Of a stretch of DNA of 64,000 nt, positions 50,422 through 59,257 are shown in pieces. How positions within the stretch are numbered: the stretch's first letter is position 1; each line of letters opens with the position of its first letter. The stretch is from Thermoflexaceae bacterium (lineage in GTDB: Bacteria; Chloroflexota; Dehalococcoidia; Tepidiformales; Tepidiformaceae): NCBI GenBank assembly GCA_015075555.1, contig JABTUD010000003.1, forward strand, positions 1-64,000, in the 5' to 3' direction. The position numbers and the translations under genes are program-made. The notes below the pieces were generated by a model. The model saw nothing but the letters and a program-made list of their open reading frames with translations, did no database searches and was not told the origin of the DNA.

Positions 50422-50895
50422 CTACAGCCGGTGGTAGTCGGCGTCGGGGGAGGGCGCCGGCTTCCCGTTGGGATATGTGTTCTCGTGCGAATCGAGGAAC
50501 GTCCGCGCGACCCGGGTGAGCGCGTGCTTGTCCCGGTACATCTCATCGAACTGGTAGACCGCGTCGTCCAGCGGTCCCCCGGGCTGAATGGCCTCATAGG
50601 GGCAGGCCTCGGTGCAGAGGCCGCAGTACATGCAGATGCGGAAGTCGATCTCGTAACGGTCGATGTTCCGGCGGCCCTCAGCGTCCTGGCTCGTCGCGAC
50701 CAGGATGCAGCCATCGGGGCAGGCCTGCGCGCAGGTGCTGCATCCCGTGCAGCGCTCCTCGAACCAGAGAAGGTTCGTGCGCGCGTAGACCGGGATGGGC
50801 CGGACCTCTTCGGGGAATTCAATCGTGGCGACGGGCCTGAAGAGGCTCCTCAGCGTGAGGCCCATGCCTTTCGCAATGCCAGTGCCGTAAGCCAT
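50422..50895 (-). CDS. nuoI: NuoI-like 2x[4Fe-4S] ferredoxin subunit
   Basis: 157 aa from ATG 50895 (MAYGTGIAKGMGLTL). Two [4Fe-4S] motifs CTGCSTCAQACP and CMYCGLCTEACPYEAI, membrane-binding N-terminal helix as in NuoI. It transfers electrons to the quinone site of complex I. Other nuo genes are not in the window. Confidence 0.9.
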   Translation of the reverse strand: MAYGTGIAKGMGLTLRSLFRPVATIEFPEEVRPIPVYARTNLLWFEERCTGCSTCAQACPDGCILVATSQDAEGRRNIDRYEIDFRICMYCGLCTEACPYEAIQPGGPLDDAVYQFDEMYRDKHALTRVARTFLDSHENTYPNGKPAPSPDADYHRL

Positions 50896-51106
50896 TTGTC
50901 CCCCGGCTGGCGGGGCTCGAAACGGCCCCCTCGCGGACTCCGATCCTAGCAGGGGGGGATTGTGATGACAAACACAAGAGAAGGGCGAACTCGCCCGTTC
51001 CCGGCTCCAGCAGGCCACCGCCAATCCACAACGCGGGTCGGGCCAGTCTGCTGCCGGCACGGCTGCCATGGTACATCGTGGCGCCTGGTCGCAGGCCCGG
51101 TGCGCA

Positions 51107-52051
51107 TCAGGCCCCGGTGGGCTCGAACGTCACCGCGAACGTGGGGCCCCGGGACTCGCGAAAACGCCGCAGCTTGTCCGGGTTTCGCACCGACCGGATT
51201 GCGACCACTCTCCCGCCCACCACTTCAAGCACCGACACCGATGTTGCGCGCCCCTTCCGGCTGCGCCAGATGATCCCGGGCTCACCGTTCACCTCCGCCA
51301 GCTCAACTGCTGCCAGTTCGCCAATGCGGGCGCTCTTGCGCGAAACGCCAATCACGAAGCGGGCCACCCGCCACGGGCCGTAGATCGGATTGATCGCCGA
51401 AGAAGCACGACCGCCACCGTCGCTCCAGGCGATGACGCTGTCGGAAAGCAGCGCGATCAGCCCCGCGAGGCTGCCGCTACCCGCCGCCTGCACGAATCGC
51501 GCCGTTATCTCCCAGTGCTCCGAGGGCGATACCGCCTGGCGCCGCCGGCCCTCTCGTACTCTCTCCCGGGCGCGGTGGAAGACCTGCCGGCACGCTGTCT
51601 CGCTCCGCCCGACGATCCCGGCAACCTCCGCATAACCGAACCCGAACACCTCGCGCAGCAGGAAGACCGCGCGCTCTACGGGCGTTAGCCGTTCCAGCAG
51701 GACAAGGAAGGCCATCGAAATCGACTCTCGCTCTTCCGCTGCCGCCTCGGGCAAAGGCGCCAGACCGGCGCCAGTGGGAATGGGCTCGGGGAGCCACGAC
51801 CCTACGTACGTCTCTCGCTGCGCCCTGGCCGACTTCAGCTCGTCGAGACAGAGCCGCGTCGCGATCGTCACCAGGTACGCCCGGGCCGACCGCACCTGGT
51901 CGTCGCCCGCCTGCAGGGCACGCAGGTACGTCTCCTGTACCACGTCCTCGGCGCCGGCCACGCTGCCCAGCATCCGGTACGCGATGCCGAATAGCAGCGC
52001 TCGGTGCTCTTCGAAGACCTCAGCGTCAGGTGCGGCCGGGGCGGTCATCAT
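51107..52051 (-). CDS. ECF41-type sigma factor
   Basis: 314 aa. Sigma region 2 (YRMLGSVAGAEDVVQETYLR) and region 4 (YAEVAGIVGRSETACRQVFHRAR) followed by a SnoaL-like C-terminal domain with the ECF41 marks WLPEPIP, DGGGRASSAINPIYG and NPDKLRR. In ECF41 this tail regulates the sigma factor instead of an anti-sigma. Immediately downstream of an FAD oxidoreductase gene, the typical partner gene type. Confidence 0.92.
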   Translation of the reverse strand: MMTAPAAPDAEVFEEHRALLFGIAYRMLGSVAGAEDVVQETYLRALQAGDDQVRSARAYLVTIATRLCLDELKSARAQRETYVGSWLPEPIPTGAGLAPLPEAAAEERESISMAFLVLLERLTPVERAVFLLREVFGFGYAEVAGIVGRSETACRQVFHRARERVREGRRRQAVSPSEHWEITARFVQAAGSGSLAGLIALLSDSVIAWSDGGGRASSAINPIYGPWRVARFVIGVSRKSARIGELAAVELAEVNGEPGIIWRSRKGRATSVSVLEVVGGRVVAIRSVRNPDKLRRFRESRGPTFAVTFEPTGA

Positions 52052-52058
52052 GCCTCAC

Positions 52059-53387
52059 TCATGCCGTTGCCAGCATGTTCATCCTAACGGACGCCGCAAG
52101 CTCCCCGGCCCGGCGTCCGCTGGCAAACGCCGCGTCGGCCAGCATCCCTTCGGCGCCAACCCAGTCCCCCGCGAGGAAGAGGTTCTGGACCCCCGGGACT
52201 TCCTCGCGCGGGCGCCCCGCCGCGCCGCCCGTCGCCGCCGCCGGCAGGGCCCCGGCGACCGCCAGGTCGGGGAGGAATCGGCGGAACACGACACGCTCAC
52301 GCCAGCCCGGCTGGATAACGTCGAGCGTGGACTCGAGCTCGCGCTCGTGAGCGGTGGTACCCTTCTCGCCCGGGTTGAGGTACGTGGCCAGGTGGATGAC
52401 GCTCCGTCCCTTCGGCGCCAGTTTCGCCCAGTGCGAGTGGACCGAGAAGTACGTGGGGGTGTCTATCCCCAGCGCAAATGTGCGGCGCGGATTGGGGAGC
52501 CCCCTCAGAACGATGTCGAGCACGGCAGACTTCATCGGCGTCAGACCGCGCGCGGCCCCGGCTACCGCGTCGAGCCCTGATATTGCTGCCGCCTCTGCGG
52601 GCGGAGTCGCAAGCACCACTGCCGATGCGTTCACCGCACGGCCGTCCCGCAGCCGAATCCCCGTGGCCTCGCCACGCTCAATCGTCACCGCCCTCACAGG
52701 CGCCGATTCCTCGATCGTCACGCCCAGATCAAGGGCGCGGTCGCGCAAAGCCTCGACCAGGCTGCGCCAGCCGCCGTCGAGGTAGTGCACGCCGCCCGGG
52801 AGCCGCAATTGGCGGATGGCCGCCCCTGCCGAGAAGACATCGGCCGCGCCCGCATAGGTCGAAAGCCGGACCAGGGCCAGGAAGACCTCGCGGGCATCCG
52901 CGTTCGATGTGTGCTCATTCACCCAGTCCGTGAGGGCCACCCCGTCAAGCGAGCCGGCGTTCGCCCTCGCCACCGCGGCGAACAGGCGCCCCAGCTCGAC
53001 CTTCGCTCCCAGGCCAACGAGGCGCGTTCGCGCCAGCGCCGCCGCGCTCACGGGCAGGACATGGAACCGCCCGCCTTTGAGTGCCTGGTACCCGCCCGGG
53101 CGCCGGCCGGGGAGCTCGCGGATGGCGCCTCCCGGAAGCGTCGCGGCATCAGCCCCGGCGACGCGGATCCCCAGGTCCTTGAGAACCGCTGCATTGGCCC
53201 CCCCGGCGAAAAGCGCATGGGGGCCCAGGTTCAGGTGCGCATCACCGGCGGCGGTCGTCTGCGCTCGTCCGCCCAGCGTGCTGGCCCGCTCAAACAGGGC
53301 CACCGGCTTCCCCGCCGCAGCGGCGTAGCTCGCCGCCACAAGCCCGGCGATCCCGCCGCCAACCACTGCCACGTTCAGGGTCTGCAT
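52059..53387 (-). CDS. Phytoene-desaturase-like FAD oxidoreductase
   Basis: 442 aa from ATG 53387 (AGAG ribosome site). Starts LNVAVVGGGIAGLVAASYAAAAGKP (FAD motif), GGRAQTT doublet and a C-terminal LFLAGDWVGAEGMLADAAFASG FAD contact, as in carotenoid/amine oxidases. The substrate is unknown. It is 7 bp upstream of the ECF41 gene, so the two are one operon; ECF41 factors are usually linked to such oxidoreductases. Confidence 0.88.
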   Translation of the reverse strand: MQTLNVAVVGGGIAGLVAASYAAAAGKPVALFERASTLGGRAQTTAAGDAHLNLGPHALFAGGANAAVLKDLGIRVAGADAATLPGGAIRELPGRRPGGYQALKGGRFHVLPVSAAALARTRLVGLGAKVELGRLFAAVARANAGSLDGVALTDWVNEHTSNADAREVFLALVRLSTYAGAADVFSAGAAIRQLRLPGGVHYLDGGWRSLVEALRDRALDLGVTIEESAPVRAVTIERGEATGIRLRDGRAVNASAVVLATPPAEAAAISGLDAVAGAARGLTPMKSAVLDIVLRGLPNPRRTFALGIDTPTYFSVHSHWAKLAPKGRSVIHLATYLNPGEKGTTAHERELESTLDVIQPGWRERVVFRRFLPDLAVAGALPAAATGGAAGRPREEVPGVQNLFLAGDWVGAEGMLADAAFASGRRAGELAASVRMNMLATA

Positions 53388-53478
53388 CTCTTTCCATCCT
53401 CTCCGGCAGTTGTCCGGGCGTGCCCGGAGGCCGCATTCGAAAGGAGAGACGAGTGAAGGGGGCGGTTTGTGACAGGCT

Positions 53479-53873
53479 CTATCGCGTGCCCGGCGTGTTC
53501 GGCCAATGGGCCTGGATGACCTCCCGGCGTTCGCCTGTTCGCCGGCAAACCCCGGTGCAGTTCCAGCGGTAGGCGTCCTCACGTCCGCCCCGGGAAACGT
53601 GGTTGAAGGGGCGAACGGCGGCGTCGCCCACAACGTGCACCCGGGATTCAGGAACTCGCACCGCGAGATGCTGACCTGGCCGTGGATTCCCTCATAGACG
53701 GCGGCGATGGCATCGCGCCCGTCGATGCGCACTTCCCGGAAGGGATCGAAGTAGACAACATCGGGCGCCGGGATCTCGAGGAAGCCAGGAGGAGCGCCCT
53801 GCCCCCATTGGTCGAGGGCCGCGTCTTCCAGCCCGATGACTCACGCCGCGATCTCGTCCTCGGTCGCGGACAT
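53479..53873 (-). pseudogene. SnoaL/DUF4440-like protein, broken
   Basis: Starts MSATEDEIAA, then a TGA, then VIGLEDAALDQWGQGAPPGF, FLEIPAPDVVYFDPFREVRI and DGRDAIAAVYEGI, then a frameshift near 53648-53660 into the frame VHVVGDAAVRPFNHVSRGG ending HWPNTPGTR. One stop and one frameshift argue for decay. NTF2-fold proteins of this kind accompany ECF41 operons. Confidence 0.72.
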
Positions 53874-53886
53874 GGCGAGGGCGAGA

Positions 53887-54303
53887 TCAGTCCCGCCGGA
53901 CCCAGACGCGGCGAATGATGAGCGTTTCGCTGACGGCCGACGCGCTGGCAGGCTCGGGGACTACGCTCGCGGGTTCGGTGGCCCTTTTCGCGAGCGTGGC
54001 GCGCCCCTTCGGCTTCACGGCCGAAACGGCCTGCTTCGCCGCCTGGCGAGCCATGTACTTCCCCGCCAGGCCAAACCCAACCTGCAGGGCCGTTCCCACC
54101 GCGATGGCGGCGGCCGCCTTCTTCACGGGTGCAGGCAGCGAGGGACGGACAGGCTCGATTGCGCGGGTGGCCGGCGCCGCGGGTGCGGCCGCAACTGGCA
54201 GGGTGCGCAGTGCCGCTACATACATGCCGCACTGGCGGCAGTAGTTGTCTTCTCCGGCGTAGCCCGCGCCGCAATCAGGGCAGAGTCGCGTCTCATCGGT
54301 CAT
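53887..54303 (-). CDS. Zinc-ribbon membrane-associated protein
   Basis: 138 aa. N-terminal zinc ribbon CPDCGAGYAGEDNYCRQCG, Ala/Pro linker, a hydrophobic helix (AAAAIAVGTALQVGFGLAG) and a basic tail. Common in Chloroflexota and actinobacteria; function unknown. Confidence 0.75.
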   Translation of the reverse strand: MTDETRLCPDCGAGYAGEDNYCRQCGMYVAALRTLPVAAAPAAPATRAIEPVRPSLPAPVKKAAAAIAVGTALQVGFGLAGKYMARQAAKQAVSAVKPKGRATLAKRATEPASVVPEPASASAVSETLIIRRVWVRRD

Positions 54304-54385
54304 CGCTCGACATTATACGCACGCCCACGGCGCAGTTGTCCCGCATCCGGCGAGGTGCACGCGCCCCCTACAATCGGTCATCGCT

Positions 54386-54802
54386 GTGCGTATCGGGCCG
54401 GCCGTCCCGGAGGTGATCGTGAAGCTCAGACAGGCGGAAATCGACTGGCTCCTGGCCTTCGGGCTGGCTGATGGCGATGTCCGCCTGGCGAATGTGCGGC
54501 TGCACATGCGCGGCCCGGCTGGCGTCTACCTGCGACTGGCCGGTCACTCGGCGCTCACCACCGGCTACCACATCTGGTTCCGCACCCCGGCGCTGCGAAG
54601 CGATGCTGCCCTGCTGGTGCATGAGCTCGTTCATGTCGGTCAGTACCAGCGGATGGGCGGGTTCCGCTTCTTCGCCCGCTACCTTGGCGAGACGCTGCGG
54701 CGGCGCGGCTATAGCCGTGACCACTCATTCGAGAGGCCCGCCTATGAACGGCAGCGGCAGGCCCGGGCGGTCATTCGCGAGCATGGGGGCCCGGCCGCCT
54801 GA
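54386..54802 (+). CDS. DUF4157-like zincin protein
   Basis: 138 aa, GTG start. Motif HELVHVGQYQRMGGFRFF contains HExxH. The family includes extracellular peptidase-like domains of toxins; here it stands alone without toxin or signal peptide. Start uncertain by up to 12 codons. Confidence 0.68.
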   Translation: MRIGPAVPEVIVKLRQAEIDWLLAFGLADGDVRLANVRLHMRGPAGVYLRLAGHSALTTGYHIWFRTPALRSDAALLVHELVHVGQYQRMGGFRFFARYLGETLRRRGYSRDHSFERPAYERQRQARAVIREHGGPAA

Positions 54803-54843
54803 CCCGCCCGCTTCTCCGCACGGCGCGACGCCCTGGCGAGTCG

Positions 54844-55623
54844 TCAGCCACCTGCTCTGTCTGTCGCGATGGCACGTTCGACCTCCGCCGTCAGGTCCAG
54901 CGGGGCGTCCGGCGGTACGGCCAGCGTTCCTTCCGCGATGGCACGCAGCGTTTCGGCCAGGAACGGGCGTTCGCGTTCCACGCCCCGGCGGCGGATATCT
55001 AGGAACAGCGCCGACTCTTCGATCGGCTCCGAGAGTGTTCCCTTCCAGAGGGCCTCGTTCTGGTCGTCGCGAATGGTGTAGCGGCAGTAGCTCACCGTCG
55101 CGCCGCGGTCCACGTCGGCCGTCACTACGTTCATCATGCAGCCCGATTCGCGCGCGCCGGCGCGGATAAGCCCGGCGATGACCTCGGAGTACGTCCCGAT
55201 TGGACCATCGGGTAGCGCGGGGTGGTCATTGATGAACCGGAAGCGGCCGTGAAGCGGTTCGGTCGCGATGAGCATATAGCCGAACATGACGCCGAGGTCG
55301 AACTCATGGCGCGCCAGGAGGTCTGCCACTTCCGCGTCGTATTCGAAGCGCCACGGCTGCAGGGGTTCTCCCGGCCTCCCGATCCTGCCCCCGCGCTCCC
55401 GCCTGAACCGCACCGAGGAGAGGGTCTCGACCGGGATGCCATGGCCTTCAGCGAAGGTGATCAGGCGGTCCGTGGGCTCCGCCTCACCACGTTCGCGGTT
55501 CACGAACACGGCCTCCAGGCGCACCGGGAGGCCCTTCTCGATGGCCTGTAGCGTGTACTCCAGCGCCCCAAAGGAGCCCGGGCCCCGGCCCGTGGTCAGC
55601 CAGGCTATGCGCAGCGGCTTCAA
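54844..55623 (-). CDS. Formyltransferase-fold protein
   Basis: 259 aa. PurN/Fmt-like: IAWLTTGRGPGSFGAL (GRG loop), FDLGVMFGYMLI, and FINDHPALPDGPIGTY with Asn-x-His-Pro. The substrate is unknown; the His-Pro and Asp (VVTADVDRGATV) fit formyl-folate chemistry. It overlaps xseB by 4 bp. Confidence 0.82.
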   Translation of the reverse strand: MKPLRIAWLTTGRGPGSFGALEYTLQAIEKGLPVRLEAVFVNRERGEAEPTDRLITFAEGHGIPVETLSSVRFRRERGGRIGRPGEPLQPWRFEYDAEVADLLARHEFDLGVMFGYMLIATEPLHGRFRFINDHPALPDGPIGTYSEVIAGLIRAGARESGCMMNVVTADVDRGATVSYCRYTIRDDQNEALWKGTLSEPIEESALFLDIRRRGVERERPFLAETLRAIAEGTLAVPPDAPLDLTAEVERAIATDRAGG

Positions 55624-55865
55624 TCCTCGCCGGCCTCGTATCCGGCTTCAACTTCCCGTAGCTGAGCCTCGTCTTCGGCAAGCCTTGACTGGATCTTCTC
55701 CACCCGCAACTCCGCCTCGTTGAGGAGCGCGCGGATGCTGTGCACGAGCTCGGCGCCCTCTTCGTACAGCTTCAGGGCGTCCTCCAGGGGCAGGTTCCCC
55801 TGGTCCAGCCTCCTGGCCTTCTCTTCCAGCTTTGCGTAGAGGTCTTCAAAACGATCAGCAGCCAT
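55620..55865 (-). CDS. xseB: Exodeoxyribonuclease VII small subunit
   Basis: 81 aa. FEDLYAKLEEKARRLDQGNL, PLEDALKLYEEGAELV and AELRVEKIQ are the XseB signatures. Forms the multi-copy small subunit of ExoVII. Its start abuts the xseA stop. Confidence 0.95.
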   Translation of the reverse strand: MAADRFEDLYAKLEEKARRLDQGNLPLEDALKLYEEGAELVHSIRALLNEAELRVEKIQSRLAEDEAQLREVEAGYEAGED

Positions 55866-57041
55866 TCAGCTAACCTCCGCCCAGAAGGCCCCATCAGCTA
55901 CGGCAATGTCCAGGCGGTCGCCGCCCTTCACCTTCCGGACGCTGTTCACGACCTTCTTCGTACCCGATTTCTTGATGATCGCAAAGCCGCGTTCGAGCGT
56001 CGCCCGCGGATCGAGCGCGGCGATTCGCGCGGCGGTCGTTTCGAAGCGGGCCCGGTCGGCGACGCTGCAGCGGGCGTAGCCGTTCTCCAGGTCGCGGAGA
56101 AGCGAATCGGCCCCCCGCGCAAGCTCCAGGGGCCGCGGAACCGAGCGTTCGATCATTGTGATGCTCGCCTCGACCCGGCCGGCAGCCTCCACCAGACCAT
56201 CCCGCGCAGCCGACGTCATTGACCGTTCGGTGACCGCCAGCGCGCGCGAAATCTCGGCCTTGCTGGGCGTGCTGCGCTCCGCTGCCACGCTTGGCGTGGG
56301 GGCGCGCAGGTCGGCGACAAAGTCGGCGATGGTGAAGTCAGTCTCGTGGCCGATTCCGGTCACCACCGGCACCGGGAAGGCGAAGATAGCCCGCGCGATG
56401 CGCTCATCGTTGAAGGCGGAGAAGTCCTCGGCGCTGCCGCCTCCGCGGGCGAGGATGGCGACATCCAGCCCCGGTTCTCGCGCCAGGCCCTCCAGCGCGC
56501 TGGCGATGCTCGCCACCGCCTGCTCGCCCTGCACGAGTGCGGGCGCCAGCAGCACCGTGGCAAGTGGCCAACGGCGGCCGATCACGTTGAGGATGTCCTG
56601 CAGGGCCGCGCCCGTGGGAGACGTCACCACGCCGACGCGCGTCGGGAAGGCGGGCAAGGGCCGCTTTCGTTCGGGGGCAAAAAGGCCCTCCCGCGCCAGC
56701 CGCTCGCGGAGCTCCTCGAACCGTGCCGCCTCGATGCCGATCCCCTCGGGCCGCACGAAGTCGCACACCAGCTGCAATTCGCCCCGTTGCGCGTAGACCG
56801 TGACCCGCCCGTGAGCGATGACGTGGTCGCCATCCTTCAGTTCCATCCCCGGCATGTCCCCCCGGAAGAGAACCGCCCGGATGACCGCGCCCTGGTCCTT
56901 CAGCGAGAAATAGCGGTGCCCGGGCTGCGAACGGGAGTAGTTCGAAACCTCACCGACAACCCAGGCGTCGCTCATCGCCTCGTTTGCTTCGAGCAGGCCC
57001 CGAAGCTTGCTTACAAGCGCCGAAACGGTGAACGGCTCCAT
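55866..57041 (-). CDS. xseA: Exodeoxyribonuclease VII large subunit
   Basis: 391 aa. N-terminal OB fold (WVVGEVSNYSRSQPGHRYFS), central nuclease domain with TSPTGAALQDILNVIGRRWP and ARGGGSAEDFSAFND, C-terminal GYARCSVADRARFE. Slightly shorter than E. coli XseA. Processive ssDNA exonuclease. Confidence 0.95.
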   Translation of the reverse strand: MEPFTVSALVSKLRGLLEANEAMSDAWVVGEVSNYSRSQPGHRYFSLKDQGAVIRAVLFRGDMPGMELKDGDHVIAHGRVTVYAQRGELQLVCDFVRPEGIGIEAARFEELRERLAREGLFAPERKRPLPAFPTRVGVVTSPTGAALQDILNVIGRRWPLATVLLAPALVQGEQAVASIASALEGLAREPGLDVAILARGGGSAEDFSAFNDERIARAIFAFPVPVVTGIGHETDFTIADFVADLRAPTPSVAAERSTPSKAEISRALAVTERSMTSAARDGLVEAAGRVEASITMIERSVPRPLELARGADSLLRDLENGYARCSVADRARFETTAARIAALDPRATLERGFAIIKKSGTKKVVNSVRKVKGGDRLDIAVADGAFWAEVS

Positions 57042-57066
57042 GGCAGTGAGCGGCCTTCCCGGCCTC

Positions 57067-57627
57067 CTACCCTACGCGCTCGATATAGGCGCCCGACTCG
57101 GTGTTGACCTTTATCCGCTGACCTTCTTCAAGGAAGAGCGGGACGTTGACCACCAGGCCGGTTTCCGTGGTCGCGGGCTTGGTGCCTCCGGTTGCGGTAT
57201 CGCCCTTGAAGCCCGGTTCGGTCTGGACAATCGTCAACTCCACTGTGAGCGGCAGCTCAACACCGATCACCTCGTCGCCATAAAGAACCAGCTCGCAGGT
57301 GTCGTTCTCCTTCAGGAACCTGTTCGCATCACCAACCTTGTCGTGGCCCACCGGGATCTGCTCGAAGGTCTCGGTGTTCATGAAGTAGTAGAACTGGTCG
57401 TCGTTGTAGAGGTACTGCATCTCGCGCCGCTCAACCCGGGCGCGGGGGAACTTCGTTCCCGCCTGGAAAGTCTGCTCGATGATGGAGCCGCCGCGCACGT
57501 CGCGCAGCTTGATGCGGACCTGGGCCGAGCCGCGGCCCGTCTTGATGTGGGCGTAGTCGAGGATGGCGTAGAGCTTGCCATCGAGCTCGATTGTGGCGCC
57601 CTTCTTCAGTTCACCAGTGGAGATCAA
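57067..57627 (-). CDS. efp: Elongation factor P
   Basis: 186 aa. KOW-like N domain, OB domains and C-terminal VNVPLFLEEGQRIKVNTESG. The tip residue is R32 in HIKTGRGSAQ, not Lys, so this is an Arg-type EF-P (rhamnosylated by EarP in proteobacteria; no EarP gene here). Overlaps the peptidase gene by 4 bp. Confidence 0.96.
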   Translation of the reverse strand: MISTGELKKGATIELDGKLYAILDYAHIKTGRGSAQVRIKLRDVRGGSIIEQTFQAGTKFPRARVERREMQYLYNDDQFYYFMNTETFEQIPVGHDKVGDANRFLKENDTCELVLYGDEVIGVELPLTVELTIVQTEPGFKGDTATGGTKPATTETGLVVNVPLFLEEGQRIKVNTESGAYIERVG

Positions 57628-58757
57628 CTTTGCACTCCTGCAGGGGTGAGTTTGGCGGCGTGGCTCAAAACCCGGGCCCTGCCGTTTTCGAGGACCACAA
57701 CATCCTCGATGCGGACGCCACCCCAGCCGGGCACGTAGATACCCGGCTCGATCGTAAAGACCATGCCATCTTCGAGAGTATCTTCCGATGTTGGTCCGAG
57801 ATAGGGGGCCTCGTGCACTTCAAGTCCCACGCCATGGCCGAGCCCGTGGCCGAACTGCTCCCCGTATCCTCTCGTTTCGATTACCGATGCGGCAAGGTCG
57901 TGCGCATCCCGCCCGCTCATTCCTGCTTCGACCCGTTCGATCGCGTTGCGCTGTGCCTCGTAGACGATCTCGTAGACCTCACGGAACCGGGGCGGCGTCT
58001 CTCCGAGCGTGAATGTGCGAGTGAGGTCGCTGCAGTAACCGTCCAGCCGGCTCCCCATATCGATGATGATCGGTTCTCCCGCCCGGATCGGTTCGTTGCG
58101 AGGGCTCGCATGCGGCATCGCTCCCCAGGCGCCCCCGGCGACGATCGTTTCGAACGAAACCCCGTCCCCACCGCATTCACGCACCGCGCGTTCCACGGCA
58201 AGTGCAACCGCGCGCTCCGTCTCGCCCGGCTCGATACCCGCCTGGACGAGGGCCATCGCCCGGTCGGCGGCATCGATCGCCCGCTGCAGGGCGGCCAGCT
58301 CCGCCACGCTCTTGCGGGCGCGCAGCTTCTCAATCACGAGCGGCGCCGGCACAACCTCTGGCCGCTCCGCTGCCGGCATCTCTGACACTGCCTCCTCGAT
58401 GGCAAGGAAGCCCTGGTAGCTCAGGTCGGCCCGGGAGAGCCCGATCTTCTTCCCCGCCAGCCCGGCATACCGCACCGCTTCGGCGAATGAGCGCCGTTCG
58501 CGGCCCACGATGCGCAAGACCTCGAACCCCAGGGGCGCCGACTCCCGTTCGGCCTGCTCCACGTAACGGAAGTCGACGGCAAGGATGGCGCGCTCCCCGG
58601 TTACTACCGCCGCTCCAGCGGAGCCGGTGAAGCCCGAGAGGTAGCGGCGATTGGCGGAGTGGCGCCCGAAGACATCATCCACGGGCCCGGCAACATAGAG
58701 CGCATCCAGGCCTGCTTCGGCCATCCCGGCGCGCACGCGGCCCAGGCGATCATCCAT
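57624..58757 (-). CDS. pepQ: Xaa-Pro aminopeptidase/dipeptidase (M24)
   Basis: 377 aa. N-terminal creatinase-like domain and C-terminal pita-bread metallopeptidase with Asp/His/Glu ligands: IDMGSRLDGYCSDLTRTF, GHGLGHGVGLEVHEAPY, FTIEPGIYVPGWGGVRIED. Cleaves peptides with proline in the second position. Often next to efp and aroQ. Confidence 0.94.
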   Translation of the reverse strand: MDDRLGRVRAGMAEAGLDALYVAGPVDDVFGRHSANRRYLSGFTGSAGAAVVTGERAILAVDFRYVEQAERESAPLGFEVLRIVGRERRSFAEAVRYAGLAGKKIGLSRADLSYQGFLAIEEAVSEMPAAERPEVVPAPLVIEKLRARKSVAELAALQRAIDAADRAMALVQAGIEPGETERAVALAVERAVRECGGDGVSFETIVAGGAWGAMPHASPRNEPIRAGEPIIIDMGSRLDGYCSDLTRTFTLGETPPRFREVYEIVYEAQRNAIERVEAGMSGRDAHDLAASVIETRGYGEQFGHGLGHGVGLEVHEAPYLGPTSEDTLEDGMVFTIEPGIYVPGWGGVRIEDVVVLENGRARVLSHAAKLTPAGVQS

Positions 58758-58780
58758 GGAAGGGATTCTACGCCGGGCTG

Positions 58781-59257
58781 CTACGAAGCGCCGGGGGCGG
58801 CAAGGTGGTCGAGCAGCAGGTTCACCGCCGCCGTGTATCCCGGGCGCCCCAGCCCCGTCACCTGCCCCAGGCAGACCGGAGCAATTAGCGACACGTGGCG
58901 AAACCCCTCCCGCGCATGCGTGTTGGAGATATGGACCTCTACCACGGGGAGGTTCACCGCTTCTATCGCGTCGCGAAGGGCCACGGAAGTGTGCGTCAGG
59001 GCGCCTGCATTGATCACCACGCCATTCGCAAGCCGCCGGTGCTCGTGCAGGAAGTCGATGATCGCCCCCTCGTGATTGCTCTGGAAGCTGAGCACGGCAG
59101 CACCCCGGGCGCCGGCGGCCGCTGCGACATCCGCCTCGATGTCGAGCAGCGTCGTTGTGCCGTAGACCTCCGGCTTCCGTTCTCCCAGCAGGTTCAGGTT
59201 GGGACCGTGAACGAGGAGAAGCGTGAGGGGCCGCGACCCTGTCGCCGGGCCTGTCAT
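58781..59257 (-). CDS. aroQ: Type II 3-dehydroquinate dehydratase
   Basis: 158 aa from ATG 59257. [20 protein letters not shown] (catalytic Tyr loop), [31 protein letters not shown] and [15 protein letters not shown] are complete. Third step of the shikimate pathway. Overlaps the recombinase stop by 4 bp. Confidence 0.96.
   Translation of the reverse strand: MTGPATGSRPLTLLLVHGPNLNLLGERKPEVYGTTTLLDIEADVAAAAGARGAAVLSFQSNHEGAIIDFLHEHRRLANGVVINAGALTHTSVALRDAIEAVNLPVVEVHISNTHAREGFRHVSLIAPVCLGQVTGLGRPGYTAAVNLLLDHLAAPGAS

Noticed and set aside
53479-53873. TGA in the SnoaL-like gene as a second selenocysteine codon
   Set aside because: The family residue there is not Cys as far as I recall, no GGU-loop hairpin follows at the right distance, and there is an additional frameshift; decay explains it better.
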